Of a stretch of DNA of 18,643 bases, positions 8,948-18,147 are shown in pieces. Under the pieces are notes generated by a model. The model was given only the letters and a program-made list of their open reading frames with translations. It did not search any database and had not been told where the DNA came from. The stretch's first letter is position 1, and each line of letters begins with the position of its first letter. The stretch is from Saccoglossus kowalevskii (taxonomy: Eukaryota > Hemichordata > Enteropneusta > Harrimaniidae), in NCBI RefSeq assembly GCF_000003605.2, contig NW_003120421.1:29466-48108 (forward strand). Reading direction: 5' to 3'. The translations under genes were made by a program, and so were the position numbers.

Positions 8948-11439
8948 ATGTACATGTAATCAATTACTGTTTACTCATTTGGTGTGTATTCTCTGTACCT
9001 TGACTAATAACATTTAAATTCATATGCGGTTTGCATATAATGTTGTTATGGTCTAAACTGTTACAGCGAGTCTGTGATGCAATGGGGCACGTTGGCATAA
9101 ACTTACCGGTAAGGTTACACAAAGTAATCAATTATAAGATTATACACCTCACTTTTATGACTGTACAATTCTTCTGTATACAAGTTCACTTCATATGTTC
9201 GTATATTATTTACATGTCATTCAAAACAAGTGGTGTGTTTTGGCTTCTCTTCCAAGGGAAAATTAAAACATGATGCCGTGACAAGGTTTTATTACTTTTG
9301 TTTTTGTATTAAGATTATTTAATACCACAATACAAAGTCATTGTTTAACATTCATTAAATAACACTTTTGATTACAAGCATTAAAGGTTATTGAAAGCAT
9401 CAGAACATTTTCTGGAACAAAAAACAAAACACTCTACAACATTGTACAAGTTACCAGTAGGTAAATTTGCAAAAAATAGGTGCCGATTTCAAACATGCAC
9501 AGTGACAAGAATAAAAACCTATTTTTGGCCTTAGTAGTATACTAGATTCAACGTGTACAAATTTAATAATTCTAGGCATAATGTCCACCAACTAAGCTGT
9601 GCTGAAGAGATTTCTCTGAAGCGGCTATTGTAAGCTGCAATGCTAACTTGGTGCCCCAATGAATCTCTGCTTCGCTGTAAAATTTACATTGTCTGAAATA
9701 TGTTATTCATTAACTAGATACCCTTTAAGAGCCTATAATACATGGGAAAAAAAATACAAAAAATGGTAGTTTTCATATTAAAAAGTGGTGTGTAAATAAA
9801 AAAAAAATGTGTGTGCATGTTTCTATACATATGGGACCATAACCACACTTGTATAGGTGCTATACTGCTATGTGAAGTAAGGAACCAATATAGAACACAA
9901 TAATTTGACCTGCATAGATGTATGCTATGCTGTTGTATGGGTCCCATATCAAACTTGCGACTTGTTTCCATTTAATATACCGGTAGAGGTAGTCGCATTA
10001 GCTACGTTATTATAAAATGCTTTATAATTTTAAAAAACGAATTGACCAGAATCTTTTTTTGTTTGCTTTGTACAGAGCCTGCGCACTTAGTACTGCACAT
10101 TAAATGTACAGCAGAGTGCACAACAATTTATATATCTAGTTTGCTCTCACCAGCAAACAATAGTTGCATGGATTGTGTACTGGATCATTAAAATTAGTTT
10201 GACCATAAACATAACTACTAATGGAGAAAATATGGTAGTTGAGAAATGCCTGTTAAGTGGCCATGAATTTGTTTCACACAGGTAACCAGCAATGCAAGTC
10301 AGCTAATTGGCCTGCAGTACAGCTGCATTGCAAGAAATTTTTGCATTTTTTATGTAGTATATGCATTTTCAAAAAGTACTAAGACTAATCAGTCTTGAAG
10401 AAAAATTGTTGCCGTTTACTTGTCCTCGTATTCTATATATGAAAAAAATGGATGTTCATGTATCTGCATAGACTGGCACAGTCTGGGCGATTTTTTTCTT
10501 TTTATAGTTTAAATTAAATAAAAATTTCGCAAAATGGAGGTGTTAATGTGGTAAAAGTAATCAACCAATCTTATGTGAAAACAGCTTGTTACAAATGAAA
10601 TGCTGTGAGATAAAATTGCTTTCTCCTTCCAAGTAACGAGAACATACAAAAAACAGAAAATATGTTCAAATCATGCTGTCTCAACCCCACCAAAATCTAA
10701 TATTAAAAGTAAGTATCCTGCCCTTACTTTCCTGGTCGTTTTATTTAGAAAGTACTGGAAAGTCTTATTTCTGACAAACATCTGAAATGAAACTGACCTT
10801 TCGAAAACAGTCTGCTTTATGTGAATAATAATTATCTTTATTTCGTTTGTATCCCTATTAGGATTTTGACTAAAATGCAATACAGATGTGATTAAAGACA
10901 AAGTGAGAATAAAAATACACACAGGAAAATAAAGACTGACAAGCAAATATTAGTAGCAAAAAAAAAAAAGGAAATTGTATAATGTAGCTTATTTTAGAAG
11001 ATTATATTCTGTACTTAATTTTAAATTGCTAATCAACAGTTTCTATATTTGAAATAGTACCTCGCAAATTTGCTAAGTGGGAATGCAACTTTAAAAAAAT
11101 TCTTGTGTTTTATCTAAATATTAAAAACAATTTCACTCCCTCGGTTAGTTGCAACAGCGCCCTCTACTGCCATGTTCTATCTCGGAACACAATGCATAAT
11201 AAAGAGAAGAAGCCATCATAATGTTGTCAAAATGCAATCACTACACTATTGAATCATTGAATGGTAAATAGGTTAATCCTTTTTCTTAAATGTATTTGAC
11301 AAATATAAATTTTTTTTGTATCGTCAGTCAGTTTTTGCAAAAATCACAGTCCCTCTATGTAAAAATTAAAGAAATTAGTTGATTGATCAACAGTAGCTTG
11401 TAATAAAGATGAATACGACTTTCATCAAACATGAGGCCC

Positions 11440-11800
11440 CTGTATCATTTCTTATACACTGGAAGCAACCTGGATTGGGTGGGAGTGTCGCCCGCAGCTT
11501 GTTGAAAAAAAAAAACAAGACCCAAAAAGATCGACGTTGAGGGCGCCTTTTGGTTCGAACAAATTGACGGCATTTGGGTGAAAATAGGGACCAAACAGCG
11601 GCCCATACCCATATACTTCGACATATATACGTGAGCACCCCCATTCCCCACGATATGCCATTTTTAACAAACGCCTTACTTACAAGTCATTGAGAACTCT
11701 ACCCAATCACGAGCGCAAAAAAATGAGTCCACGTCAATAGAAGCGCGCCCCTCCCTACCGCATTTCTGGATCCACCAGAGCCAATAAAAGGTATGATCCT
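11440..11800 (-). repeat. CpG-richer patch, possible repeat-derived sequence
   Basis: This segment has more G+C and CpG than its surroundings, and all three minus-strand frames stay open for about 200 bases. Minus-strand text such as GGTGGATCCAGAAATGCGG resembles stretches I associate with dispersed repeats in marine invertebrate genomes. That link is from memory and unverified. No protein domain is visible in any frame. Confidence 0.3.
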
Positions 11801-12171
11801 CAATGATAACATGTCCACAGCAAAACACAAAACAGTGCATTTGATTGTGCTTGCAATCCTTGGAGTGTAATAAAAAGCCTCAAATACATGGAGTGAATGA
11901 ACCAAAGTCCACGGGTGAACTTTAAATACGCGAGTACTACTTAGTATTTTTATATATTTTTTTCTTAAATCGTGGTCCGACGTTAAATTACTACTAAGAT
12001 TCTACAAACTCGTTCTGAAAGAATTTTCATATAAAATAATAAAATTGACATGACTGGGGCAGCCTCGTCACCCCGGCTAAGTTGTCGTCTGACTGGCGTT
12101 TAAAAGATGTTTACATTCATTCAAAGCTGTTTGTTCGTGTGGTAGTAAATATGTATGGTGTGCGCTATGAC

Positions 12172-12205
12172 CTCAGACTAGTAATACTAGTATTACTAGT
12201 CTGAG
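12172..12205. repeat. Perfect 34-bp palindrome with flanking 8-bp direct repeat
   Basis: The sequence runs CTCAGACTAGTAATACT then its exact reverse complement, with no mismatch and no spacer. GCTATGAC occurs immediately before it (12164-12171) and again at 12205-12212, overlapping the last palindrome base. The core contains three overlapping ACTAGT units. The arrangement looks like a minute insertion with a target duplication, or a repair or excision footprint. Confidence 0.9.
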
Positions 12206-13421
12206 CTATGACTAAATGTTTCAAGCCACGTCCAAATAACAACAGTGGCAGCTTATTCAAATCACAGTCTCATCGTCACGGAATGTGTTCAAATGTAAAT
12301 TAAAACGTACCTAAACAAGTACATTTAAAACACCTCGTAATATAATAATTTCCGAACTGCTCTAACTTAGTTGAAAATTAGAATTGTAGTCAATATTGTA
12401 GTTAAAAAAAATGACAGAAAATCTTAATATTTGGGGTCGAAAAAATAGTATCGATTTTGAATATTGGGTTCAGAACCTTAACTATGGGAGTACCCTCTAT
12501 TACAGTTGAGTTATCGATTTGAACATCAACCCCGTAGGCACCATACTATAGAGGTTGAACAACACTTACTACCGATAACCTCATATCACATATACTGCAA
12601 AACGGAAAGATGGAAATTATTAAAAGGAAGCAAATGAGAATTAAATCAGGGTTTCTCGTTTTTAGAACCGCGATTAATATGTATTGCTCATTTGGGATGT
12701 TGTAATTCGTTATACAAGAAAGTATGTGATAATAACAAAAATTGCGATTAAGTATACGTGTATACTTAAACATGTACTAGTATTTACTGCGCACCAATAT
12801 ATGAGACGCAATTGTTATCACCCTCCCCGAATAATGTTCGCTGAAATACCAGTGTAAAATAAATCGGGCTAACAAAATATATGGTAGAGTTAGCAATTAA
12901 ATTGGCTCCTTGCTATAAGGTGTGTGCTACAGTACAATACAACGTTTTATTTTATAAGTGTGGAGCTGCGTTGCTTGAGCCGAGAAATCCTGCCCTTGTC
13001 ACGTGTACCACATGTTCACCATGTCACACTTAGCATATGTATAGTTGTGCGTGTGTGAGAGAGAGAACGAAGTCGACGTGTGGTCTGGTACTAAGTATCG
13101 ACATACCCCACTCTATTGGCTGAGGCAAATGGGTGCTACCATGTTTGGCCGGGGATCGTAGTGTGTCGGTCTCCCAGCGTCGCTGACGAGTTGATGGGTA
13201 GTGTGATCTGCTACTATGGGAATTCGCTATTAAATACATCTCAAGACTCGAAAATATCCTACTTTATCCCGGAGATATTCTCAAAGACCACTTCCAATAT
13301 CCGAACTAATGTTATTGCCCGAGAATTTCTTCTGACCCCTCAAAAGAGCCCCGTCCCCTGAGCAAAGATCCCTGGCACCATCTGTCTTTGTCTAACTATT
13401 TTGATATTCGCAGTGCCGCCA

Positions 13422-13431
13422 CCATATATGG
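13422..13431 (+). promoter_or_regulatory. CArG box (SRF-type site)
   Basis: CCATATATGG is a perfect match to the SRF consensus CC(A/T)6GG. It lies about 340-350 bp upstream of the TATA box. In vertebrates, SRF sites drive immediate-early genes including EGR1, whose products NAB proteins restrain. Confidence 0.5.
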
Positions 13432-13464
13432 ACATGCACAAATACCCACACCCCCTAAGGGGAC

Positions 13465-13476
13465 TGACGTACGTCA
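13465..13476 (+). promoter_or_regulatory. Palindromic double CRE half-site
   Basis: TGACGTACGTCA is a perfect 12-bp palindrome formed by two overlapping TGACGTA half-sites for CREB/ATF-type bZIP factors. A further half-site lies about 100 bp downstream at 13569-13575. Confidence 0.4.
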
Positions 13477-13771
13477 TAATCCGGCGCTACCCACGACAAA
13501 TAATGTTCACGTGGGGTTGTTTCAACCAATCATGGGGGGAGACTACTGACCCCACGCACTTTATACAGTACGTCACACTGAGTAAATTAGGCCCCCACCC
13601 AATCTTTGTCGACGTTCCAGGGTCGGGAAAACAAAAGGTATGTCCCAAATTTTTCGGTAAAATACTCAAATTTCCCCAGAGTTTACAATTTGAGATTGTG
13701 TACTGTGCAACTTCTCATTCACGGCTGGTGGGGTTACCGTTTTGTACGGTATTCCGGTATTTTTGAGCAAG

Positions 13772-13779
13772 TATATATA
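13772..13779 (+). promoter_or_regulatory. TATA box
   Basis: TATATATA sits about 25-30 bp before the CpG-dense stretch that begins near 13800, so transcription would be expected to start at about 13800-13806. The donor at 13855 would give a first exon of about 50 bases. Confidence 0.45.
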
Positions 13780-13801
13780 CGAAAATTCCCAGCCTGAGAA
13801 T

Positions 13802-13854
13802 CGACGTTCGCCGTGTTAGCCGAGCACCCAAGGGGGTGGCACGAATCGACTCTG
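13802..13854 (+). other. Candidate non-coding exon 1 of NAB
   Basis: The stretch holds seven CpG dinucleotides in about 53 bases and ends ACTCTG|GTAAGC, close to the donor consensus. It has no ATG. Splicing to the acceptor before 17451 would place the leader directly upstream of the NAB start codon. The 5' boundary is estimated from the TATA spacing. Confidence 0.4.
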
Positions 13855-14428
13855 GTAAGCACTTTTAAACACTATTTTCAATAATTATGTTATAATATTG
13901 TATTTGTCGATATTAATGACAACCTCGAACAAATATGGTGCATAATTTATAGCATTTTTGAGCGAATTCGGCTGTGAACGGTCGGCAATAGAAATACAGC
14001 GACTCGCTTAAAGTGGAAGTGGCGGCCATGAGGAGAGAGGAACATTTGCATAATTAATTCAATTTTAGGGTCAAAGTTTTATAGGTCGTGGCAATGGTTT
14101 AATCGACACGATATGGGTGGGTTATATATCTGTTTATAATGTTTTTCATAGTGTATTCACTGCAAATTCAGATTTCCAATTGGTTGTCTTGACTACAATT
14201 TCTTGTGTAATTAACGCGAAATATGCGTCCTTGAAAGAGGCGGATGTGTATTGCGGATCCGCTTCTCAACTTAAAATAAAGGAAGTCGAACATTGGCCAT
14301 TTGATTTTTTTTCACAGTTATCTATTAATTTAAAGGGCAGTGGTCGTCGTGCAGATGCTACATTTGTGTTGATAAAAAAATAATTTCCCACAATCCAGTG
14401 CGCTTTTTAATGGAAATCACGTGTACCA

Positions 14429-14620
14429 GTTTTGACCAGAGCGTGACGTACACTAATTACCTTTCAATCACCAAAGATTACTTAATTAAAGCTTATAACG
14501 TCTCAGTTTGTTCTCGTTGGTCTGCGCAACAGTCAAAGTCGCATTTGCCATTTATTTGGTGTTTATTTGCTTACTTTACTTTCTATGTCGACAGCTGCTA
14601 TGAGTTTACAATTATTTCTC
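14429..14620 (+). repeat. Diverged direct duplication, copy 1
   Basis: Two blocks match a second copy downstream: TTTTGACCAG...GTGACGTA (14429-14450 versus 15026-15047) and a 70-bp block with TTTACTTTCTA...AGTTTACAATTATTTCTCA (14551-14620 versus 15258-15326). The spacing between blocks is about 110 bp longer in copy 2. No coding function is apparent. Confidence 0.75.
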
Positions 14621-14749
14621 AATACTTATTCACTGTTATAATGCTGTACCATTACTTACGGTTTTCAATTCTCTAAGACTGATCGGAAACGGAAACGAGT
14701 CAAAAACAAAAGATTTTTCAAGTTAGTGTGGGGAAATAACGTTGCTAAG

Positions 14750-14961
14750 TACTGTAAAGGGGGTAATTATTCACTGGGTTTTAATTTAGCTTATTTCGCT
14801 GACTGGAAAAATGCGCTAAATTAAAACACAGTGAATATGTAAAATTTAGCATAGGACACATTATCTAAATGACGAAACCGTGAATTTAAAACCCACTGAA
14901 TATGCCTGAAATGGTAAATCAGTGAAATTTAAACCCAGTGAAAATTAGTCATTTTACAGTA
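14750..14961. mobile_element. TA-flanked MITE with iterated internal motif
   Basis: The ends are TACTGTAAA (14750) and TTTACAGTA (to 14961). Similarity continues inward to TTCACTGGGTTTTAATTT on the left and, reverse-complemented, TTCACTGGGTTTAAATTT on the right. TA dinucleotides bound the CTGTAAA ends, as in Tc1/mariner-type MITEs. A 20-base arm at 14771-14790 pairs with 14815-14834 at 19 of 20 positions. Further copies of the motif lie near 14883-14899 and 14925-14941. No transposase is encoded. Confidence 0.75.
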
Positions 14962-15025
14962 TTATCGTCAGGGAAAGCTTATTGTTTAAGCTAGTCTGTG
15001 ATTGGTTGCTGGCAATGTTTGGGAG

Positions 15026-15326
15026 ATTTTGACCAGTTTGTGACGTAGGCTTGGCTTAGAGAATCACCATCCTAGTACAGCCTCATCTGAAGGCCTTTGC
15101 CGCAATGTCTAGCTAGGCTGTGTGGCGTGGATTGGTGACTCGTGAGAACTGGTTTCATGCTCTCTGCTTGATTAAGCATCCTTTTCCATCCACCGGTTAG
15201 AGTCATGCATGCAGTATGTGTTTACTTTCTTTGATTGATGTAGTATTAATCTTGTCGTTTATTTAGTGTTGTTTGCTCGTTTTACTTTCTAAGTCAGCAA
15301 CTACCACAAGTTTACAATTATTTCTC
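15026..15326 (+). repeat. Diverged direct duplication, copy 2
   Basis: Second copy of 14429-14620 with the same block order. The last block (GTTTACAATTATTTCTCA) is identical. The MITE at 14750-14961 lies between the two copies. Confidence 0.75.
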
Positions 15327-15760
15327 AGTCCCCTAATTTTATAATAGTAATAATTAATTGACTTTTTTCACATCTGCTTATTTGTTTCTCTCAATTATTG
15401 CAAAAAAATAAGACAAAGACTTCCCTTGTTTCCATCTGTTGTGAACACATTTTAAACTTCTAAGTGAGGGTTATACCCCCCCCCTCCTCTAATCCAAGTG
15501 ATATAATCATTTGACTGCAATGTTCGAAATAAAAATATTTCAACTTGTCCACAAGACTTGTAAATAGCACGGTAAACAATATAACCATAGACCCTCTGAT
15601 ATAACCTATTTATTCAGGTCTTAAATAGATTCAACTATGAACACTGATATTTTAAGATCACCAACCACCAATGTCTGCACCTTTTTCTGAAAAACATTTC
15701 AAAAATTGTTAATTAACAGTTAATTGAACTTTGAGCTACGGGGCAACATTCAACTTTAAC

Positions 15761-15905
15761 TAAACAAAAAAAATTACGTTGCCTGTAAAAGTTTGGTTAA
15801 CAGTTAAAGTCAGAGTTACTAAATGTGTGTGTTAAACAAAAAACAATTTATGTTACCTGTACCTCAAAGTTTGGTGATGATTAAACATTAAGTTATAATT
15901 TGGGT
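15761..15905 (+). repeat. Two-copy tandem repeat, ~72-bp period
   Basis: TAAACAAAAAAAATTACGTT...CCTGTA...AAGTTTGGT (from 15761) recurs as TAAACAAAAAACAATTTATG...CCTGTA...AAGTTTGGT (from 15833). The copies are moderately diverged and show no open frame. Confidence 0.6.
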
Positions 15906-16172
15906 GCTGTTTTGCAAAAGTGGAATGGTTTCCAAACTATGGGCAAGGTCATTTTTGTCTGCAACTCTTCACAATTTAGCATCTCATTAACTGTATTTGT
16001 TTTATTGAAAGTGCATCTCTAATGGAAATGTACATAGACAAAATAAATGGCATTTATTATTTGTTATAAAAATTTGATTATGAAAATTTGACAAATTATC
16101 TCTATTGACACAATTTTAAAGCAAATACAGTATGTTCTGTATCATTTAAGATACATTTGCAAATACATGTAT

Positions 16173-17409
16173 CAGGGTTCTCCACGGTTTGAAAATTAAA
16201 CAGGGCGTGCCAATGTAAAGTGGGCGTGGCACATTTGTAACACATCATTGGCATGGATGTTGAAAAAATGGAAACCAAAAAATCTATTAATCTACATATT
16301 ATTACATATGCATAATATATGTATATTTATTATTGCAAAAAGAATGAGAACTTTGAAGAGTATTAAGTAAGCGTCAGCACGTACAATCAGCTCATTTTAG
16401 CTCCACGATTCATCATGTGGCGACATCAGTTGTTTACCAGTAATGATTACGTCCAGAAAAAGACGTAACAAGTTTCTTAATTTATTTTACCAAATAGATA
16501 CATATATGCTTTATTTAATTTTTAACAAAAATTGTGATTTATATTTATTTGGACGAAGTAAAATAAAATTTATGTTGTCGCACAAATGTTCATTGAAAAA
16601 CTTGCATGAATGTGCGTCATCAGCACCACAAAGCAAGATGATGAAACAAAATAAAATCTTCACAATAGAAGATTTTCGATCTGCAGTTAACATGTACTAT
16701 CAAAAATAATAGAATTATGTATAAAAACAAAACAAAATACATACTTAAAAGAATAATTTTCATTTGAATCGAAAGTTTGTTGATGTCTGCTTCGTTGAAA
16801 ACGGCAGTGACCCGGAAACAGTTCATTTTACTGTGTGCACCCTGATACTATGTAACGATGCTTTTGATTGGCCAAAGCCACAAATTGGCGCGAAAAACAA
16901 CCAATCAGAATATTTGTTCCAAGAAGAACACAAGTAAATTTATTTCCTCCACTTATGATGCGTGTTGAAAGCATGGCAGTTTTACCAGGGTTTTTAAATA
17001 GTAAATAGTGATGATGTTGCCGCTACAAGTCACGGTGTGAACTTGGTTTTAACCATAGACCTTATGTTTTAACAAATGGTTTTACTGATAACGATTATAT
17101 ATATTTGACGTCACCCTGGCAGTAAAAATATGGGCACGGTAATACACTTTTCTAGGCCACATGTTCATTTTTAATCATGTTGAAAAAACTTGCATCTTTG
17201 TCTTCAGTGGTATTATCACCTCATGGTGACCTACTACAATAACAAGCCAGAATTTTCACACTTGCACCTTGAAACAATGAACCAGTTACCAGTTTTGTAA
17301 ACAATTCTTTGTCTGGGACCAGGGCGCACAGGAAATATAACAGGGCGCTGACAATTTAAACAGGGCGCCAATTTCAGATAACATTGTGCGGCACCTGTGG
17401 AGAACCCTG
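16173..17409. mobile_element. 1237-bp TIR element (hAT-like, non-autonomous) beside the NAB exon
   Basis: The element starts CAGGGTTCTCCAC and ends with its exact complement GTGGAGAACCCTG. The pentamer TGTAT abuts both ends (16168-16172 and 17410-17414), a clean 5-bp target duplication. CAGGG-type ends suggest the hAT superfamily, some groups of which make 5-bp duplications; the assignment is tentative. Subterminal direct repeats AAACAGGGCG occur near 16198 and 17358, with a related AACAGGGCG near 17339. Internal frames, the longest 88 codons at 16443-16709, show no transposase, so the copy is probably non-autonomous. It also contains a perfect CRE (17106-17113). Its right end is 41 bp before the NAB coding exon. 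Confidence 0.8.
17106..17113 (+). promoter_or_regulatory. Perfect CRE inside the TIR element
   Basis: TGACGTCA is the full cAMP-response element consensus. It lies within the 16173-17409 element, about 340 bp upstream of the NAB coding exon. Any activity is unknown. Confidence 0.35.
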
Positions 17410-17472
17410 TGTATGTCAAATGTTTTTTTGAAATTACTCTTCTCTTTCAGGTTTTACTTTTCATTAAACACG

Positions 17473-18147
17473 ATGGCATCGGGAGCACCCCAGCATCAAC
17501 CTACAAATTCCAGTGAGCTACAGCTGTATAGAGTTTTAGAAAGAGCCAATCTGTTGGGATACTATGATAATTTCATACAGCAAGGAGGGGACGATGTCCA
17601 GCAGCTATGTGAAGCTGGAGAAGATGAGTTTCTTGAAATCATGGCACTAGTTGGCATGGCAACGAAACCATTGCATGTTAGACGTTTGCAAAAAGCTCTC
17701 CAAGATTGGGTTTCCAATCCCTCGGCATTCCAGCAACCTGTGGCCACATCAACCAAAACAGTAACACCGCCACCTCGGTTGATTGTGACTAGTAATACAC
17801 CTAGTTGGCAGGCATCTCCATTTCATAGTTTTTCTCCAATTGGAGTCGGTTCTGTGTCTGAGTCACCATCGAGTGCAAAAAAAGGAACAGGAGAAGCTGT
17901 TGTTGGTGGATACGTTTTAGATGCTGAGTCCATTGATAATATCAGAGAAGCAGCTTGTAATGTGTTCAAAAATTTAGGACCTCAATCTCCACAACAGTTT
18001 AATAAGAGAACAATGAAAGAACTACAACATATCTTTGAAATGCAACTCACTGATCCTGAACGATTGAAAGAAATAAGAAAATACTCAGCAATATATGGTA
18101 GATTTGATTCCAAAAGAAAGGCAGAAAAACAGCTCACACAGCATGAG
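17473..18147 (+). CDS. NAB-family EGR co-repressor (first coding exon, 3' partial)
   Basis: NAB proteins bind the R1 inhibitory region of EGR transcription factors in the nucleus and repress their targets. The exon starts at the acceptor CTCTTTCAG|G (17451), with 22 bases of 5' UTR before ATG at 17473. It encodes 225 residues up to the donor GAG|GTTTGT at 18148. Residues about 13-85 form NCD1, the EGR-binding and self-association domain, with ELQLYRVLERANLL, FIQQGGDDVQQLCEAGEDEF and MALVGMATKPLHVRRLQKAL nearly identical to human NAB1/NAB2. Residues about 90-140 are a Ser/Pro/Thr-rich linker. NCD2, the repression domain, begins about 145, and the exon ends within it at YGRFDSKRKAEKQLTQHE, where relatives continue HEL. 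An invertebrate gene may predate the NAB1/NAB2 split, so no numbered symbol is given. Confidence 0.96.

Larger units (their letters stand above)
7582..8970 (+). other. PSMD3: PSMD3 3' untranslated region (extent estimated)
   Basis: Sequence after the TGA is AT-rich and without coding support. The end is estimated from ATTAAA at 8942-8947 followed by a GT-rich element near 8981-8990, the usual arrangement for cleavage and polyadenylation. A shorter or longer transcript is possible. Confidence 0.45.
9516..13400. other. Intergenic region, no gene recognised
   Basis: Only short open frames occur, on both strands, with no protein family recognisable. It holds several homopolymer runs, the CpG-richer patch at 11440-11800, the palindrome at 12172-12205 and a GAGAGAGAGA run near 13059. 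No tRNA, snRNA or CRISPR-like array was found. Confidence 0.7.
13422..13854 (+). promoter_or_regulatory. Putative NAB promoter with non-coding exon 1
   Basis: This CpG-enriched stretch lies about 3.6 kb upstream of the NAB coding exon. That exon begins with a 3' splice site, so an upstream non-coding exon must exist. From 5' to 3' it holds a CArG box (13422-13431), the palindrome TGACGTACGTCA (13465-13476), a CRE half-site TACGTCA (13569-13575), a TATA box (13772-13779), a CpG-dense leader of about 50 bases and a strong donor CTG|GTAAGC at 13855. That this is the NAB promoter is inference. Confidence 0.45.
13855..17450 (+). other. Putative NAB intron 1
   Basis: The span runs from the donor GTAAGC to the acceptor CTTCTCTTTCAG. 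It begins CpG-rich (to about 14030, with AGTGGCGGCCATGAGG and an octamer ATTTGCAT at 14044-14051) and then becomes AT-rich. It holds the duplication, MITE, tandem repeat and TIR element listed separately. No other exon was recognised. Confidence 0.45.

Noticed and set aside
9102-9113. Palindrome CTTACCGGTAAG that reads as a splice donor on both strands
   Set aside because: No coding exon is recognisable on either side, and a 12-bp palindrome is not surprising over this length.
9587-9653. Imperfect hairpin (CACCAACTAAGC / GCTAACTTGGTG), microRNA-like
   Set aside because: The stem has several mismatches and a loop of about 30 bases. It lacks the continuous ~22-bp duplex expected of a precursor.
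10671-10946. 91-codon minus-strand open frame
   Set aside because: Composition is typical of random AT-rich sequence, with no family resemblance, splice context or promoter.
11551-11560. TTGGTTCGAAC as a pol III B box or tRNA
   Set aside because: The conserved CC after the B box is missing, no A box lies at the right distance, and no acceptor stem pairs.
13401-13766. 121-codon open frame in the putative promoter region
   Set aside because: It is open also on the opposite strand (13487-13669), has no domain, and sits in CpG-richer DNA where stops are rarer. The context fits promoter sequence better.
16443-16709. 88-codon open frame inside the TIR element
   Set aside because: It is rich in Lys, Asn, Leu and Phe as expected from AT-rich DNA, overlaps open frames on the other strand, and shows no transposase motif.
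17386-17472. Upstream in-frame methionine extending the NAB reading frame
   Set aside because: The 29 extra codons overlap the end of the TIR element and cross a clear acceptor (CTCTTTCAG at 17442-17450). Relatives begin with MA shortly before the ELQLY block, which fits ATG at 17473.
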